DNA of 64,000 bases from Synaphobranchus kaupii (lineage: Eukaryota > Chordata > Actinopteri > Anguilliformes > Synaphobranchidae), in the NCBI GenBank assembly GCA_029718625.1, contig CM056376.1:118839906-118903905 (forward strand), read 5' to 3'. A program made the position numbers and the translations under genes. Below the pieces are notes generated by a model. The model was not told the DNA's origin and did no database searches. It was given only the letters and a program-made list of their open reading frames with translations. Shown here in pieces: positions 23,950 to 37,058 of this stretch (positions are counted from its first letter, which is position 1; each line of letters begins with the position of its first letter).

Positions 23950-26900
23950 TTCAATTTGTCAGACAGGGCACAGTTGCTCCACATCCCTGTCACTCAGGAT
24001 TCCAGATTGAAGGGTACATTGTTTTCCGATTACGCACTGGCATGGTAGGCCTACCCACCCCCCAAATAACCTGACCCGCAGCACTACGATAGGTCAGACC
24101 CCTCAACCTTCCCTCCACCCCCTGGGACTGCCCGTGTCAAAGTCCTGCTCATGGCGTGGTGGCCGGGCACCGCGCTGGAGATGCTAAGTGGCTTGGTGAC
24201 AGCTCAGAGGGCGGCCATTACAGTGTACCACTTGGAGCGAAACGCCCCCTGGCCTCCTTAATCTCCTTCCTCTTAACCATAACATAAATAAGCAGTACTT
24301 GAGGAAGAAAGACATTTAATGAGCATTATTGGATTTCAGTTCATATGTATGGCCCCAGTCAATTTAACCCCTCCCCCCTCCCCATATCAGCCATCAGTAG
24401 CAAATGTAACATGACCCCATCATATATATTTCCCAATTAATAATTCACTGCCTTTCTTTAAACAATGTCCTCTCATTACACATTCTGAGCTATACGTTGT
24501 TTTCGGCGTTTAACTAGCTGTTCAGAGTGTCGTCCTTCTTGTTTCGCATTCTTGTCTCTGTTGGATCTCCTGGGTGTTGTGTTGTGGTCTTGATGCTGGA
24601 GGTGGCGTACGACTATGTGATAAACGCCCTTCCTCTCACCTTCCACCAATCAGATTTCAGCTTCCTGCCACTCCCTCCTGGACCATCCTTCTCCACTGAG
24701 TTATAGGGATTGTTAGAGTTTATCCATCTGAATGATGTGCCAGTGGGCAGCTCATGGAACTGGATCTTTCCTAGGAGAGATCCAGGCATTAGAAGGTACT
24801 TAAGGTTGATTGGAAACAAGGAGGAACCATGCATGCAGTTACCTTTATATATTTGTTTTCAGTTGTCCTTCTATGCCAAGAAATTAAAAAAATAATAATT
24901 TTCATACACTTTTCACCAGTGTCTGAACCGCCCTATAGTGTAAATCCCCAGGGTACAGTGACTACTACGTCAGAAGTATGGATGACTTTCATTGGATGAA
25001 GCATGCCAGCAGATCCAATTGCCCCTCTCGGATCTGTACACAGTCAATCAGTTAGTGCTGGCCTTTCACTTCTTAGTCAAAGGGGTGTGGCTATCACTGC
25101 CTTGAAAAGTAAAAGGCCAGTGTGAAAGTTGACAGAGGTCTTGGGGAGCATAGTGCCCGTATTTGTATACCCCTGCTCTTGAGACCTAGAGAATGCATGC
25201 AAACATACACAAGTGTTTTTCTATTAGATACAATGCAGATTGATTCCCTTTGTCAAAGTATTGTCCTTCCATAGCCCAAAACGTGATTCATTTTCCGGCA
25301 CAGTGTATGTGACTGACAGCATTGCAGTGTGCTGCAGTTTCGAACCCATTCCTCGCCGATGAGGTCACCCAGAGTTACATATTTTATCCTCTCCCGTTAC
25401 TTGCATGATGTCATAGGATGATTGCGATTGAAGAAACAAATATCGACTTCGTCATGGCGACCAGGCCTAAACACAGCTGAGGTTGGATCAGAGTAAACCT
25501 TCGGACAGAAGAGAGAGGGGAGTTCACTTGATCTGGAGTCTCCGTTAAATACAAACAGGAGGTCTGTTTTTTGGCCAGCGTTACAAGGCACAACAAAGAA
25601 CGGTGATTCCAAAGGCTGTGATTGCAAAAGTTGTTTCCAGACAGTTCCAAGCTCTGATTCCAAATGAAATTATTCACAAACAGGCAATAGTGGAATGCCA
25701 CAAAATGTGTTTTTTTCTTCTTTTTTTTGCTGTTTTAATGTTTTTTTATGGGAAAAAATGCAGCCAAGGAAGCCAGGGAACTGCAACGCGATGCACAAAC
25801 AAGCAAGACGTTTTCTCCATGCCGGCCCAAATGCTTCACGGTGGAGCCATATTGTCCCCGTAAGAAAAATCTCAGCGGGACAAAATAAAAGCTCCCCAAC
25901 ACTACAAACAGGTTTTCGGGGGCCGAGGATGTGTGTACGGTTGGTGTGGGATCTGTCGCTGAGTTTAGGAACGGGTCACAGATTCTTTTCTTTTGGGCCC
26001 TTCCAGCTGTGTTCCATTTCCTCTTGCAGATCCGATTTCGCCTTCGCTCGTTCTTCGCATTCCAAGCAGCCAGAGAATCGCCATCCCCAGAAATTGATTG
26101 CCCTTCTATCGCAGCTATATGTCGGGATCTTGAAATTTGCGCTGCACACTTAATGTTTGCCTCAGTGCTAAATTATCATGATGGATCTGATTGCTATTAA
26201 ACAAAGAGCGAACCATCTCATCTGCGGAAGGAATGTCTTTATAGTCTTTGCAGTGGCAGAACGGGAAGACATTCCTGCAAATGTAGCAATCTGTCATAGT
26301 TTAGAGCTTTTTAAAGTATTAACCTTTAATTGTCTGCTGTGTTCTTTTTCATTATTAGACACATAACATCTTTTGTTAACAATATGTTATTTTCTGACTA
26401 GATCCCCTCATGTTGACTTACATGCAGTAGCTTCCATATTCATTCATTGTGTAATCATCCAATCAAACTGGATATTTTCTGAATCGCATTGGTTTACGTA
26501 GGTTTCATGCTCATGGGTGCAGTGGCTAAAGTGTGTACAACGTGCTCTACCTGAAAATCAAACCGAGACCCTTCTCATTTCACTGCTTTTTACAGTGCGG
26601 TCATCTTGCCCACCTACATGTCAAACTGAAAGACAAATTAAATATATAAAATATTCCTCGGATTCAATCACAGGAAGAAAGCCTACATGTTGTGGTGTTG
26701 GGTGGTTAACAGCCTTATTTAGGGCAGTGCTCCGTTACTGTCACTTAATTGATATTATGGTGACCAGTGACCACACGCACATTGCACTGCGGGGAATTTT
26801 AATGGGGGTGGTCCGCCTGGCGAAAGCCACGATGCCATGCTTCAGCAGAAGGCCTGCTTCTTCCGTGACTTCTAGCATTTTAGAAAGTCCACCAGTTGTC

Positions 26901-27210
26901 AAGGAAACCGCAGTTGTGGGGACCGGACAGTGTTCACCTGGAAAGCAGACGGCCGGACAAGTGCAGTCATGTAATGGTTCACAAGGTGGACTGTACTGGA
27001 GGAAAGCGTCTGTAAGACACAGGCTTTGGAGTTTGTGAACTGATGGCCTGTCTTCATGTTTGGGATGTGTAGATGGCTAAGCTTAGGCCTAGATTTATAC
27101 CCTCAATATTCTTTACGCAGTCAGTTTTGTTTTGATGGCTATTGATGAGTGTGGTTATGTATCATCTACTGTTGGACCAACATGGTGCTAGAACAGCACC
27201 TTACCTATGT

Positions 27211-27375
27211 GGCCTGATTTACGAAGACCTTTAGCATGTGAAAAACCTTCTCGCACACGCAAAACTAACACAACCAAGCAAAACAAATACCGAAATACAA
27301 TACCAATACACGCAAATTGGTTTTGCGTGTGCTAAAAGGTTTTGCACATGCTTGAAGGTCTTAGTGAATCAGGCC
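27211..27375. mobile_element. Palindromic MITE, about 165 bp
   Basis: The left half, ggcctgatttacgaagacct then ttagcatgtg and cgcacacgcaaaac, is the imperfect inverse of the right half, ttttgcgtgtgctaaaagg, cacatgcttgaaggtctt and agtgaatcaggcc. The element is almost all stem with a short AT-rich centre. This layout is typical of fish DNA-transposon MITEs. No target duplication is evident. Confidence 0.75.
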
Positions 27376-28069
27376 CTTAATCTTTATTATCAGGGCCAGC
27401 TGTTAATCAATCAAAGTGAACATCAGATTTAATCATAGCTATTTCCTGGCAATCCATCCATTTGAAAACACAGTCACTGTAATTTGTCTGCTGTTTATCT
27501 AATTTGATTCCACATATGTGCTTGTGTCATACCCTTTAATTCCACTGCATTCCCTTCATGTTTTTTTTAAACTGACAAAGAAATTGATTCTTTAACATGC
27601 AATGGTTTGACGTAAGGCAGGCTGTTACAGCGTGCTTCATGCGTGTGTACTCAATATTTTAGAAGTAGAAAATGAATTGTTCAAGAGGCTCTTAGCTGTA
27701 TAAACTGTACTTGTGTTCCTGGGCAAAGTTTGGGGAATAGGGGACTGCGGTCATAATGTGGTAGAGAACAACAGTGAGACAGATGAAAAAAATGGTTGAG
27801 AGACAAAGAAGAGAGGGGAGGAGAGAGGGACAGGGGGAGAAAGGAGAGAGAGAGAAAGACAAAGATCCGTTCCAGGGACTGTTTTAGTGCCTCATCAAAT
27901 ATTTAGTTTGATTGTACATGGTCCTGTAATTGCCATCTCTGCTGGTGAATTATTGATGGTGTGTAGCAGAGTCTGAGAGTGGGGACAGAGGGGACCAGCA
28001 CAACCTCGCGAGGACCTGCGCCAGCACCACAGGGCTTAGGGGTCCCGGGGGGCCCATGCACCCTCACCC

Positions 28070-29170
28070 CCAAACACACGCCCACACCCCCACACAGTCA
28101 CACAAACACACACCCTCACCCCCGCACAGTCACACAAACACACTCCCTCACCCCCCGCACAGTCACACAAACACACTCCCCTCACCACCGCGCAGTCACA
28201 CAAACACATCTTCACCCCCGCACAGTCACACAAACACACGCCCACACCCCCGCACAGTCACACAAACACACGCCCACACCCCCGCACAGTCACACAAACA
28301 CACACCCACACCCCCGCGCAGTCACACAAACACACACCCACACCCCCGCGCAGTCACACAAACACACACCCTCACCCCCGCACAGTCACACAAACACACC
28401 CCCTCACCCCCGCACAGTCACACAAACACACTCCCTCACCCCCTCACAGTCACACAAACGCACTTCCACACAGTCACACAAACACACACCCTCACCCCCG
28501 CACAGTCACACAAACACACACCCTCACCCCCGCACAGTCACACAAACACACACCCACACCCCCGCGCAGTCACACAAACACACTCCCACACCCCCCGCAC
28601 AGTCACACAAACACACCCCCTCACAGTCACACAAACACACTCCTACACAGTCACACAAACACACTCCCCTCACCCCCTCACAGTCACACAAACGCACTCC
28701 TACACAGTCACACAAACACACGCCCTCACCCCTGCACAGTCACACAAACACACTCCCACAGCCCCCGCACAGTCACACAAACACACCCCTCACCCCTGCA
28801 CAGTCACACAAACACACTCCCTCACCTCCGCACACACACCCTCACCCCCGCACAGTCACACAAACACACTCCCGCACAGTCACACAAACACACTCCCGCA
28901 CAGTCACACAAACACACTCCCGCACAGTCACACAAACACACTCCCGCACAGTCACACAAACACACTCCCTCACCCCCGCACAGTCACACAAACACACCCC
29001 CTCACAGTCACACAAACACACCCCCTCACCCCTGCACAGTCACACAAACACACTCCCACAGCCCCGCACAGTCACACAAACACACCCCTCACCCCTGCAC
29101 AGTCACACAAACACACTCCCACAGCCCCCGCACAGTCACACAAACACACACCCCGCACCCCCTGCACAGT
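28070..29170. repeat. CA-rich minisatellite, 32-bp unit with a 24-bp variant
   Basis: Tandem copies of cagtcacacaaacacacNcc followed by cNcacccccgca. The full unit is about 32 bp, and a short form of 24 bp occurs in blocks (for example 28850-28970). The span is about 1.1 kb, or roughly 35 to 38 copies. The + strand is C/A-rich and almost without T. Several frames stay open for about 400 codons simply because the units lack stops. Confidence 0.95.
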
Positions 29171-29704
29171 TTCTAGGCCCATAAACAAACAAACAAACAA
29201 ACAGGACTGTTTCACCATTTGTGGTCAGAATAGTACCAGTGGTTTTACGCTTCGTATATTTGCATTCTGAAAACTGGCTACAAGCACGTAATTAGAAGGT
29301 TGGTGGCCACAGACTGAGCATTGCTGTATATTCCCTGGATCAACAGTTCAAAACAATTGAGAGGGAGGAGTAATTTTCATTGTAATCCTGTTGAATGAAC
29401 ACATTGGTGGGTGAGTGCTTTGTGACGTTGTAGTGGGCACCGCATTCATGCATGTTTTAAGCAAAATGGACAGAAATGTGAATGTTTTTGAACGTGAATC
29501 TGAAAGTCTGTCAGTACAAAGAGGCAAGTTTACCACAATGTTAGCACTTTGTCAGCTCTGATTTTTGTTTCCTTGTGTGAAGAGGCTCTCAGCATAGCTG
29601 TGTAAATATTTTACTTGCGGCATACTGCTACGAGGATGGATTTTCCTTGAAGTAAGTACAAGGTGTCAGTTACTTTAGAGTTAAAGGACTCTGGGCCGAA
29701 AAGA

Positions 29705-29742
<38 letters not shown>

Positions 29743-29765
29743 GTCTGTCTGTCTGTCTGTCTGTC

Positions 29766-29858
<93 letters not shown>
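29705..29858. repeat. Compound (CTAT)n/(CTGT)n microsatellite
   Basis: A CTAT block, a CTGT block with one cctg slip near 29765, then a longer CTAT block. Confidence 0.97.
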
Positions 29859-30269
29859 ATTCGTGTTTGTTTGTTGAAAATTGATTACTTGCTGAAGCAA
29901 CCCAAACATCAACAAGTCAGATTTTCCTTCTTCTTATACTGGGTCTTTAAAACCAGTCAAAAGGTTAACCCCGTTTTACTACAGCACCAGCGCGAGTCGG
30001 CGAGTCGCCACCTCTTGACTCTTACATTAAGCCTCTTGTTCCAGCTTGGCCAGGACTTCCATGTACAGCGTCCAGCACTCGACACAAATGGCAAGCGAGA
30101 ATTGGAAAGGCGGCAGCTTTTAAAAATACCCCTGCTGAAATATTGATGAGTTTTCTTGCCCTGTGTAATAAGTGAGAGACACAGGCAAGGTTGAGGGACG
30201 TGGCTTTGGGGTGGGGAGCTGGGCGAGAGAGTAGGACTTCTGGACTTATCCACACATCCTGTGAGGCTA

Positions 30270-30356
30270 GTAGAGAGAGAGAGTGTGTGTGTGTGCGCAT
30301 GTGTGCACGCGCACATGTGTGTGTGTGTAGGTGTGTGCGTGTATGTGTGTTTGCGT
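30270..30356. repeat. GT-rich microsatellite, imperfect
   Basis: GA then GT/GC dinucleotides with frequent interruptions. Confidence 0.85.
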
Positions 30357-30693
30357 GTGCAAATTCACCCGTGTGCTTGTGTGTTCTCGTGTGGATAATG
30401 CACTCACAACTCCGTGTATGGAAGTAATGCAAGTGTGTATTCATGAAGTTGTGTGCGCTTGGTTGCAAGAGATCGCACACGTGCATACTCGCCCAAACGT
30501 GTATCTATAGTGAGCGTGACTCTCTCTGTCAGGGGACAGTATTGTGCTGTTTGGCAGTGCATCTACAAGGGAACTGATGGCTGTAGAGGGGCTGTGTAAT
30601 GCTCGTCACAGGCAAGACAATGCACAGTTTACACTCTCTTTGTCTTAGTCCTATAGGATCAAAAGGATGTTGCTGTGGTGAGGTGGGAATTCC

Positions 30694-30935
30694 AATTGAA
30701 GACCCTGGTGCTAAAAGTACTGAAGTCACAAAATGTCTATTTTGAGAAAATCAAATCAGAAAATATCATTGATCCATAAAATCAGCCATTAAAAGCTTTG
30801 CTGTTTTTATGCATTGCTTAGGCACCTTTTCTGTTAACAATATTTATAGGCTAAACAAATACAACATGTTTATATGCTCAACTTGAATTGTCTAAAAATG
30901 TGACTTCAGTACTTTTAGCACCAGGGTCTTCAATT
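30694..30935. mobile_element. MITE with perfect 37-bp terminal inverted repeats, 242 bp
   Basis: The left end 30694-30730 starts AATTGAAGACCCTGGTGCTA. It is the exact reverse complement of 30899-30935. The interior is AT-rich with no frame. AATT at both outer ends may be a palindromic 4-bp target duplication or part of the inverted repeat. Perfect ends suggest recent insertion or gene conversion. Superfamily unknown. Confidence 0.85.
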
Positions 30936-31202
30936 TGAGAACAAAGTAGTGCTCCAATAGATGGGCCCAGTCATTATTCCCTATAATTCTGTAACTCTAA
31001 TAATTACTACATGTAAAGGGTGATTGTGGCTGTGTATAGGGGCGATGGTGAACAGTACTCTCGGTCTTTGTCTGGGCCCGAGGCACAGCAGAACCCCAAA
31101 TTCTGACCATCATAATCACTGCCCCCGAACATCCATCCCAGATGTCAACCTCCTGAGATAGGTCGGCGGGTTAATTTATAGCACCTTTCTTTGCCGCGCT
31201 GA

Positions 31203-31266
31203 GGATGTGGGGAGTGTGTGCGTACGTGTGCGCGCGTGTGTGTGTCTGTGCGTGTGCGAGTGTATA

Positions 31267-31310
<44 letters not shown>

Positions 31311-31332
31311 ATGTGTATTTGCCTGTGTGTGT
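31203..31332. repeat. GT microsatellite
   Basis: The uninterrupted core is near 31269-31308, with degenerate GT/GC flanks. A G-run follows near 31340. Confidence 0.93.
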
Positions 31333-32316
31333 TTGACGTGGGGGGTGGGGGGGCGGCTGCAGTAACTCCTGCCCCGGTGTAGGCTGACAGGACTACACAT
31401 TGCCCTTGTAATTGATAGTAGGACGGAGTAATGAGGGTGGCGGCTTATGACTGTGACTCTGGCTCCCTCATTATCTGTGGCTACTTTAAGAGCGAGGGGG
31501 CGGGGGGAAACCCTGACTCTAATAATTGAGCATTGGCTCAAGATGGACATTAATTATTTATGCTGTTTTAATAAGTTTTTGATGGAGAGGGATGAGTTGT
31601 GGCACATAAGTTTTTCTTTCTCCTCTCTGTTTCTGTCCTTGTGCCTGCATGCTGCTTTTTCCTTTAAGGTATTATGAGCATGTGGTCATCTGTCTCAGAG
31701 CAGGCAGCTTAGTAAAGGGAGTTTGGTTCTATGTCAGGACTAGGGGTCAGTTATTTGTTGGGTTATTGGACATGGTGTCATGTGTATGGCATGACTGTGC
31801 TGCGCCCATATGCATGTGACATTTTTCGAGTTATTTATATATAAATAACCTGGTCATATAGATAAATATTCAACGCCCAGATAAGCAGTGCTATTTCAGC
31901 TCTACCACAATGCATGTAAACGTCTTATTGACTTTAGGCTCAACAGAATATGTATCTCTGTCTATTGTGCTGGTCAGAATTGCATGCATTTTCTGAAAAG
32001 AAAGTAAAATTAGATTGCTGTTCCAATGCCAATATTGATATTCTGTTAATATTCAGTTTCAACATTTGTTAAAAGCCAAGTTAATATAATCAGCCTGTCA
32101 CATTTATTTTAGCCTTATGACATTTGGCTTCGCATAATGTCACTTAGCACTTAGTTTTCACCCTATCACTGGATCTTTTGCACTCTGTCACCAACAGAAG
32201 TACCTCCCATTTTCTTCCTCTAGCGAAGCTGCAAGCCAATGCATTATCTTTCCCTCAGGTGAAGGCTTAGTCAGTCCTTCGCACCGTAACTTCACGGAAG
32301 AAAAGGTTTGCTTCTC

Positions 32317-32816
32317 NNNNNNNNNNNNNNNNNNNNNNNNNNNNNNNNNNNNNNNNNNNNNNNNNNNNNNNNNNNNNNNNNNNNNNNNNNNNNNNNNNNN
32401 NNNNNNNNNNNNNNNNNNNNNNNNNNNNNNNNNNNNNNNNNNNNNNNNNNNNNNNNNNNNNNNNNNNNNNNNNNNNNNNNNNNNNNNNNNNNNNNNNNNN
32501 NNNNNNNNNNNNNNNNNNNNNNNNNNNNNNNNNNNNNNNNNNNNNNNNNNNNNNNNNNNNNNNNNNNNNNNNNNNNNNNNNNNNNNNNNNNNNNNNNNNN
32601 NNNNNNNNNNNNNNNNNNNNNNNNNNNNNNNNNNNNNNNNNNNNNNNNNNNNNNNNNNNNNNNNNNNNNNNNNNNNNNNNNNNNNNNNNNNNNNNNNNNN
32701 NNNNNNNNNNNNNNNNNNNNNNNNNNNNNNNNNNNNNNNNNNNNNNNNNNNNNNNNNNNNNNNNNNNNNNNNNNNNNNNNNNNNNNNNNNNNNNNNNNNN
32801 NNNNNNNNNNNNNNNN
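32317..32816. other. Assembly gap of 500 N
   Basis: Exactly 500 ambiguous bases, which suggests a placeholder length rather than a measured one. Any open frame crossing it is meaningless. An exon could in principle be hidden here. Confidence 1.
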
Positions 32817-33539
32817 AATCTCATGGGAACCAGATCTGCTTCTCTGGGATGTACTCCAAAGGCTTTTTGAAGTAGTTTGACACTTGGTGATCTCATTGGC
32901 GCCGACCCTGAAGACGTTGTCGGAAAGAGGGGGGACCTGCCTGCGGTCTTGAACCCGAAACCACTGAAGGGGCCTGGTTGTTGTTCTTCTTGATGCGCAT
33001 TACCCAGAAACCCCAGCACCTTCAGGCACGCTGGCCCTTTAAAGACCTGGTGGGCCACAGTGTCTGCAGGTTTATTGGCGTTTCTTCTCAATCAGCAGCC
33101 AATTTAGGCCTTGGAAACAAGGTGTGTGGGCTCTTTAGACAAACAGTGACTTACATTAAATACTTAAGTGCTGAGACACACCAAAAAGCAGCAAACGCTA
33201 CGGCCCTCCAGGATTTGATGAGGAGATCCCTGATGTAGAGGGTTAGGGCAGCATATGTCTGCATTAAAGCGGATGGTTTCCTAAAGGCCATTCCCATAAC
33301 CCTGGGCCTGGCGGAAACGCGGAGCAGCCTTCCCATCCCTAACACAGGAATAACAATGCGCGGCTTTGTAGCGCGTTCCCCTGCTCTCTCTCTCTCTCTC
33401 CCGCCCCACCACATGGAACGCATTAAAAAGATATTACATGTGCTAAAAGACTGCAAAATGACGAATGTAGCAAAAACAATCGCATGGCAGCTTCGTTTAG
33501 CTGTACTTGTTTGTTTGTTACACCCGTAGATCCACAGCA

Positions 33540-33660
33540 TGTCCCCAAGGTACGATTAATACATCACCCGCTGTATATTCTCCAGTGTAATTAACTGATT
33601 AATTAACGTAGCCGTTAAATCCTCGCCGTTGTAGGTTATGTGGAAACAAATTGCCCATCA
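33540..33660. promoter_or_regulatory. Candidate conserved element rich in TAATTA sites
   Basis: Contains gtaattaactgattaattaa then cgtagccgttaaatcctc. Non-repetitive with clustered homeodomain-type cores. Inferred from texture only. Confidence 0.3.
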
Positions 33661-33949
33661 GCACTGGTCAGTATTGTAGCTACTGCACCCCTTGCAGAGG
33701 AAGCTACGCAGTGTTGGTTCCCAGCTGCTGTATTCTTACTGTAATGTGTAAAACCTGAAAAAAGGCTAAATTCCAAACATTGATGCCAAGAATAGAAACC
33801 AAGAAACAAGTTGTGGAGACCATTGCGGGAATCACTTGTGCTAGCAGAACTGCACTAATGAGAATTTTAAAGGCCTGGACAATGACCTCCACGGCATTGT
33901 GCTCTAGTCTACAGCAATTGCTTCACCCTCTAGGTAAACATAGGGGCAA

Positions 33950-33972
33950 GGGGGGGGGGGGGGGGGGGGGGG
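33950..33972. repeat. Poly-G run of 23
   Basis: Twenty-three consecutive G on the + strand, the longest G run in the window. Confidence 0.95.
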
Positions 33973-34254
33973 TTGTACGTCATAATGGGGCAGAGTGTCT
34001 TCCCTTAATTAGAAGTGTGTGTTTATGGGGCGCGCAGCCTGCGGTGGGCCTCTTCATCTTCCCTGGTGGTTCCCACTTTAAAGAGCCCGCACATTGCCTT
34101 TCAGACTGGCCTGCATGTCAGTCACAGTTTAAAGTTCATGAAATTTCTATGAGCATCGATTTTGGAGGTGGGCCGGAGAAGCAGGTCGGGGTGATTGATC
34201 GAGCCTTTTTCTTTGAATTTCTCACTTTTTATTCACCCAGTGTGGATAGAAAGA

Positions 34255-34279
34255 CAGAGAGAGAGAGAGAGAGAGAGAT
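34255..34279. repeat. (GA)n microsatellite
   Basis: About 12 GA dinucleotides. Confidence 0.93.
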
Positions 34280-34559
34280 GGATGAACATCCTTCAGAATT
34301 TTTCTGTTTGTGTTAATGTAACCTGTTAGTGTCCCTGTGTGCATTCCTGCATGGGTTTTCAATGTGAATTTACATTTCAAAATATGTACGTACGTAACTT
34401 CACACGTGTTTTTGTGCATGTATGTGTCTGTGCTTTGCAGGGTGAAAGCACCGACACGTATCTCCGTTTCCACGTTTGTTTGAGTGTGAATGAGAGAAAT
34501 GGAATGGAAAAAGTGGGGGCAATCGATAGTCGTGTATGAACGCCAACGAGTGTCAAGGC

Positions 34560-35075
34560 AGCCACCTGCTTAAAGGCGTTAGTTTGTCAACAGGCCGACA
34601 GCATGATGTCATGAATGGTCACGATTTCCAGCTGATAAAACCAACGGCTTGTCCCATTCAGCGCACCCCGCTGAGTGTGTGAGAACACTTTTCAGCGAAT
34701 AGAGGGGAAGCATAATCTAAAACACACATTTGTATGCGAAGGGGGGAAAAGCACATTGGAGCCTATACCAATGGCAAATCGTAAGGAAATGGAAATTTAT
34801 CGGCATGCTGCGGCTCGGCTCCAGGTCCTTCAGAAACGCCATTCCATCACACAGTCTGTGAAGGCCTTGATCATGTACTTTATATGGGCCGTCAGCTCCA
34901 TTTGACATAATATCGGAGGCGTATGGGAAGGCCACGGCAAACAGCGGTTTCCGGGGCGATGCGGAATGCGAGAAATGTGAAGACGGGATTGCTCCGGACA
35001 GACGCATGACTCTGCTTTCAATTGGGGCATCACAGCTGTCCGAAACCAGACAGGGACTATCGGAGGTTAGGCTCA
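34560..35075. promoter_or_regulatory. Candidate conserved non-coding block
   Basis: About 500 bases of complex, balanced sequence with open frames on both strands but no recognisable protein. Examples are ccagctgataaaaccaacgg and aatatcggaggcgtatggga. It could be an ultraconserved-type intronic enhancer. An unannotated small exon is the less likely alternative. Confidence 0.3.
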
Positions 35076-36649
35076 ACACATTGCGTTTCATTTTTTTTCT
35101 ACTCTATCTGGTAAACGTGGCATCAGCGGGAAGCAGGAACACTATCATCTGTCAGCGGGCAGCGGTGAGAGAAATCGCCAACTACCAAATGCGTAGATAT
35201 GCTAGCATCGCTTTTCTGCTTTTTAAAAATGATTAATTTAAAGATATATTCAAAAGGAGTCTACACACCCCTTTAGTAACTCCCAAATAACAAATAATTT
35301 ATTTTGAAATTCATCACAACATGATCAATGTTTTGACCTGTTCTGGGTCTTTGCCAGGATACATTTATCTTGACCTGGATGGGTCGAAATGGGTAGAATT
35401 TATTTTAAAACGGATCACAACATGGTAAATATTTTATAATGGGAGTCTTTTCTCAGTTATTTTAGAGTTACTAATGCAGTGTACGGGCTCATTTGTTTGA
35501 CTATAATTGTTTTTCTGTCATTGGATGGATTTGCATGTATTAGCATTTTTTGTTTTGTTTGAATATATACAAATGACAGCCAATGGGGGGTAAGCATGCA
35601 AAGTCAAAAAACAAACAAATTAAACGGACTCTAATAGATTGTAAAATTAAGTATTAAAGTTATAATTAGGGTCAACAAATATTTCTTAATATCCCAAAAA
35701 AAACATAGCTGCATATTCTTATCAATAGATAAAGATCCTTAGATAGTATGAGATAATTCAATATATTTATTGTAAAAGCATTAATACTGGAGTGTTGGTA
35801 TGAGAAATGGCACCAGTAATTTTATGCTCTCACAACATAGCCGCCCTAGTCTACAGCACATCACCACGTTGCAAGAACCTTGTGAGAACTATCTAGCCGT
35901 CCTCACCGCCCTCGCAAATGCCCACTTTGTTGTTTCCAGAAGCTTCTGTTTGAAACGAGAGCGGGCTTGAGTGGAACGTGGCACGAAAATCGATTGCGAG
36001 GGGGCCCTGGTGCAGCCGCTGATTAAAACGCCGCTATAGGAAAAGTCCTGGGATTTGTGAAGACACGTGGAGGTTAGCCGCAGAGGTTAAGAGGAGCGTT
36101 TGGTCCAAATGAGTTCTCTCGTCCTCAAACGAGATCTACGCGTCTCATCACAGGAGAAGGCTCCAATCGCTCTGATTCGGCGTCAGCGCTTGCAGCAAAA
36201 GAGGTCTGGGCCGTAGGCATGTCAGCGTTCAGGCTGGGCGCAGGGACTCGCCGTGGATCGTATATCGCGCTTGTATTGTAGCGCTCCCACCGTTGCAGTG
36301 TGCAGCAGGTGTTACGGTACTGAGCTTGGGATCAGATATGGGACTCTCCTGTTGCACCATTTCAACCTTTCCTGACTTCATCTGAATTTCTTTAGAACCT
36401 ATTCAGAGCATAAATGAATGCAATGTAACATACGATATGGTAGGGGGGCAAGCGATGTAAAGAGCACGCGAGACTGCACCGAGGTCTAATTGTTGCAAAG
36501 AAAAGGGTGCTCGTGCCCTGATTTGACATATTACCAAGAACTGTAAAAAATTATATCTCAACATTAACTGGGTTAATAAATCTGAAGCGGTCCTTCTTTT
36601 CTCTGATTGCCCACACTGTACTAAACGTTCAAAGGTCTTCGAGAGATAA

Positions 36650-36669
36650 CCCCCCCCCCCCCCCCCCCC
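36650..36669. repeat. Poly-C run of 20
   Basis: Twenty consecutive C on the + strand. Confidence 0.95.
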
Positions 36670-36839
36670 ACCTCATGGCCTTAACGCACACCCGTTCATC
36701 ACAATCTGCCTCTATTTTGTCAATAGAAATCACGTTTACCACTGTCCCACACCGCCCCCAGTTACCTTTAGATTACACTCAACTGCTTGACACCATAGAC
36801 CTCACCTGATAGCGGGATCACCATTGTAGGCAGCCTGGG

Positions 36840-37016
36840 ATGGACAGAAAAAAAGAGGCGATGGACTGAGAACAAGAAAAACAGAAAGAGAGAAGAAGGA
36901 GGGGGGGAGGGAACGAGAGAAAGCGAGACAAAAAGGGTGCGAGAAAACAGAAAGAGAGAGTGACAGAGGGCGTATGAGAGATAGAGAGAGCGATAAATAA
37001 ATAATCAAAACCCACC

Positions 37017-37056
<40 letters not shown>
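36840..37056. repeat. GA-rich tract followed by (CT)n
   Basis: About 155 bases of purine-rich GA words, then about 17 CT dinucleotides at 37021-37054. The adjacent purine and pyrimidine tracts on one strand can pair with each other. Confidence 0.9.

Positions 37057-37058
<2 letters not shown>

Noticed and set aside
26517..27038. 173-codon + strand open frame
   Set aside because: No domain, no splice-site context and no codon bias. It begins in what may be a decayed repeat.
27979..29270. Two overlapping + strand open frames of about 400 codons (His/Thr/Pro-rich)
   Set aside because: They are translations of the CA-rich minisatellite. Several frames are open at once because the unit lacks stops, and no domain or splice signal supports a gene.
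31825..31850. Short palindrome ttatttatatataaataa
   Set aside because: AT-rich palindromes of this size are expected by chance in such sequence and nothing around it suggests function.
32267..33091. Open frames of 190 and 274 codons across the N block
   Set aside because: Most of their length is N, so no real frame can be claimed.
34717..35091. 124-codon minus-strand open frame in a conserved-looking block
   Set aside because: The overlapping + strand frame is also open and neither matches a known family. A non-coding element is more likely, so I listed the block only as a candidate regulatory region.
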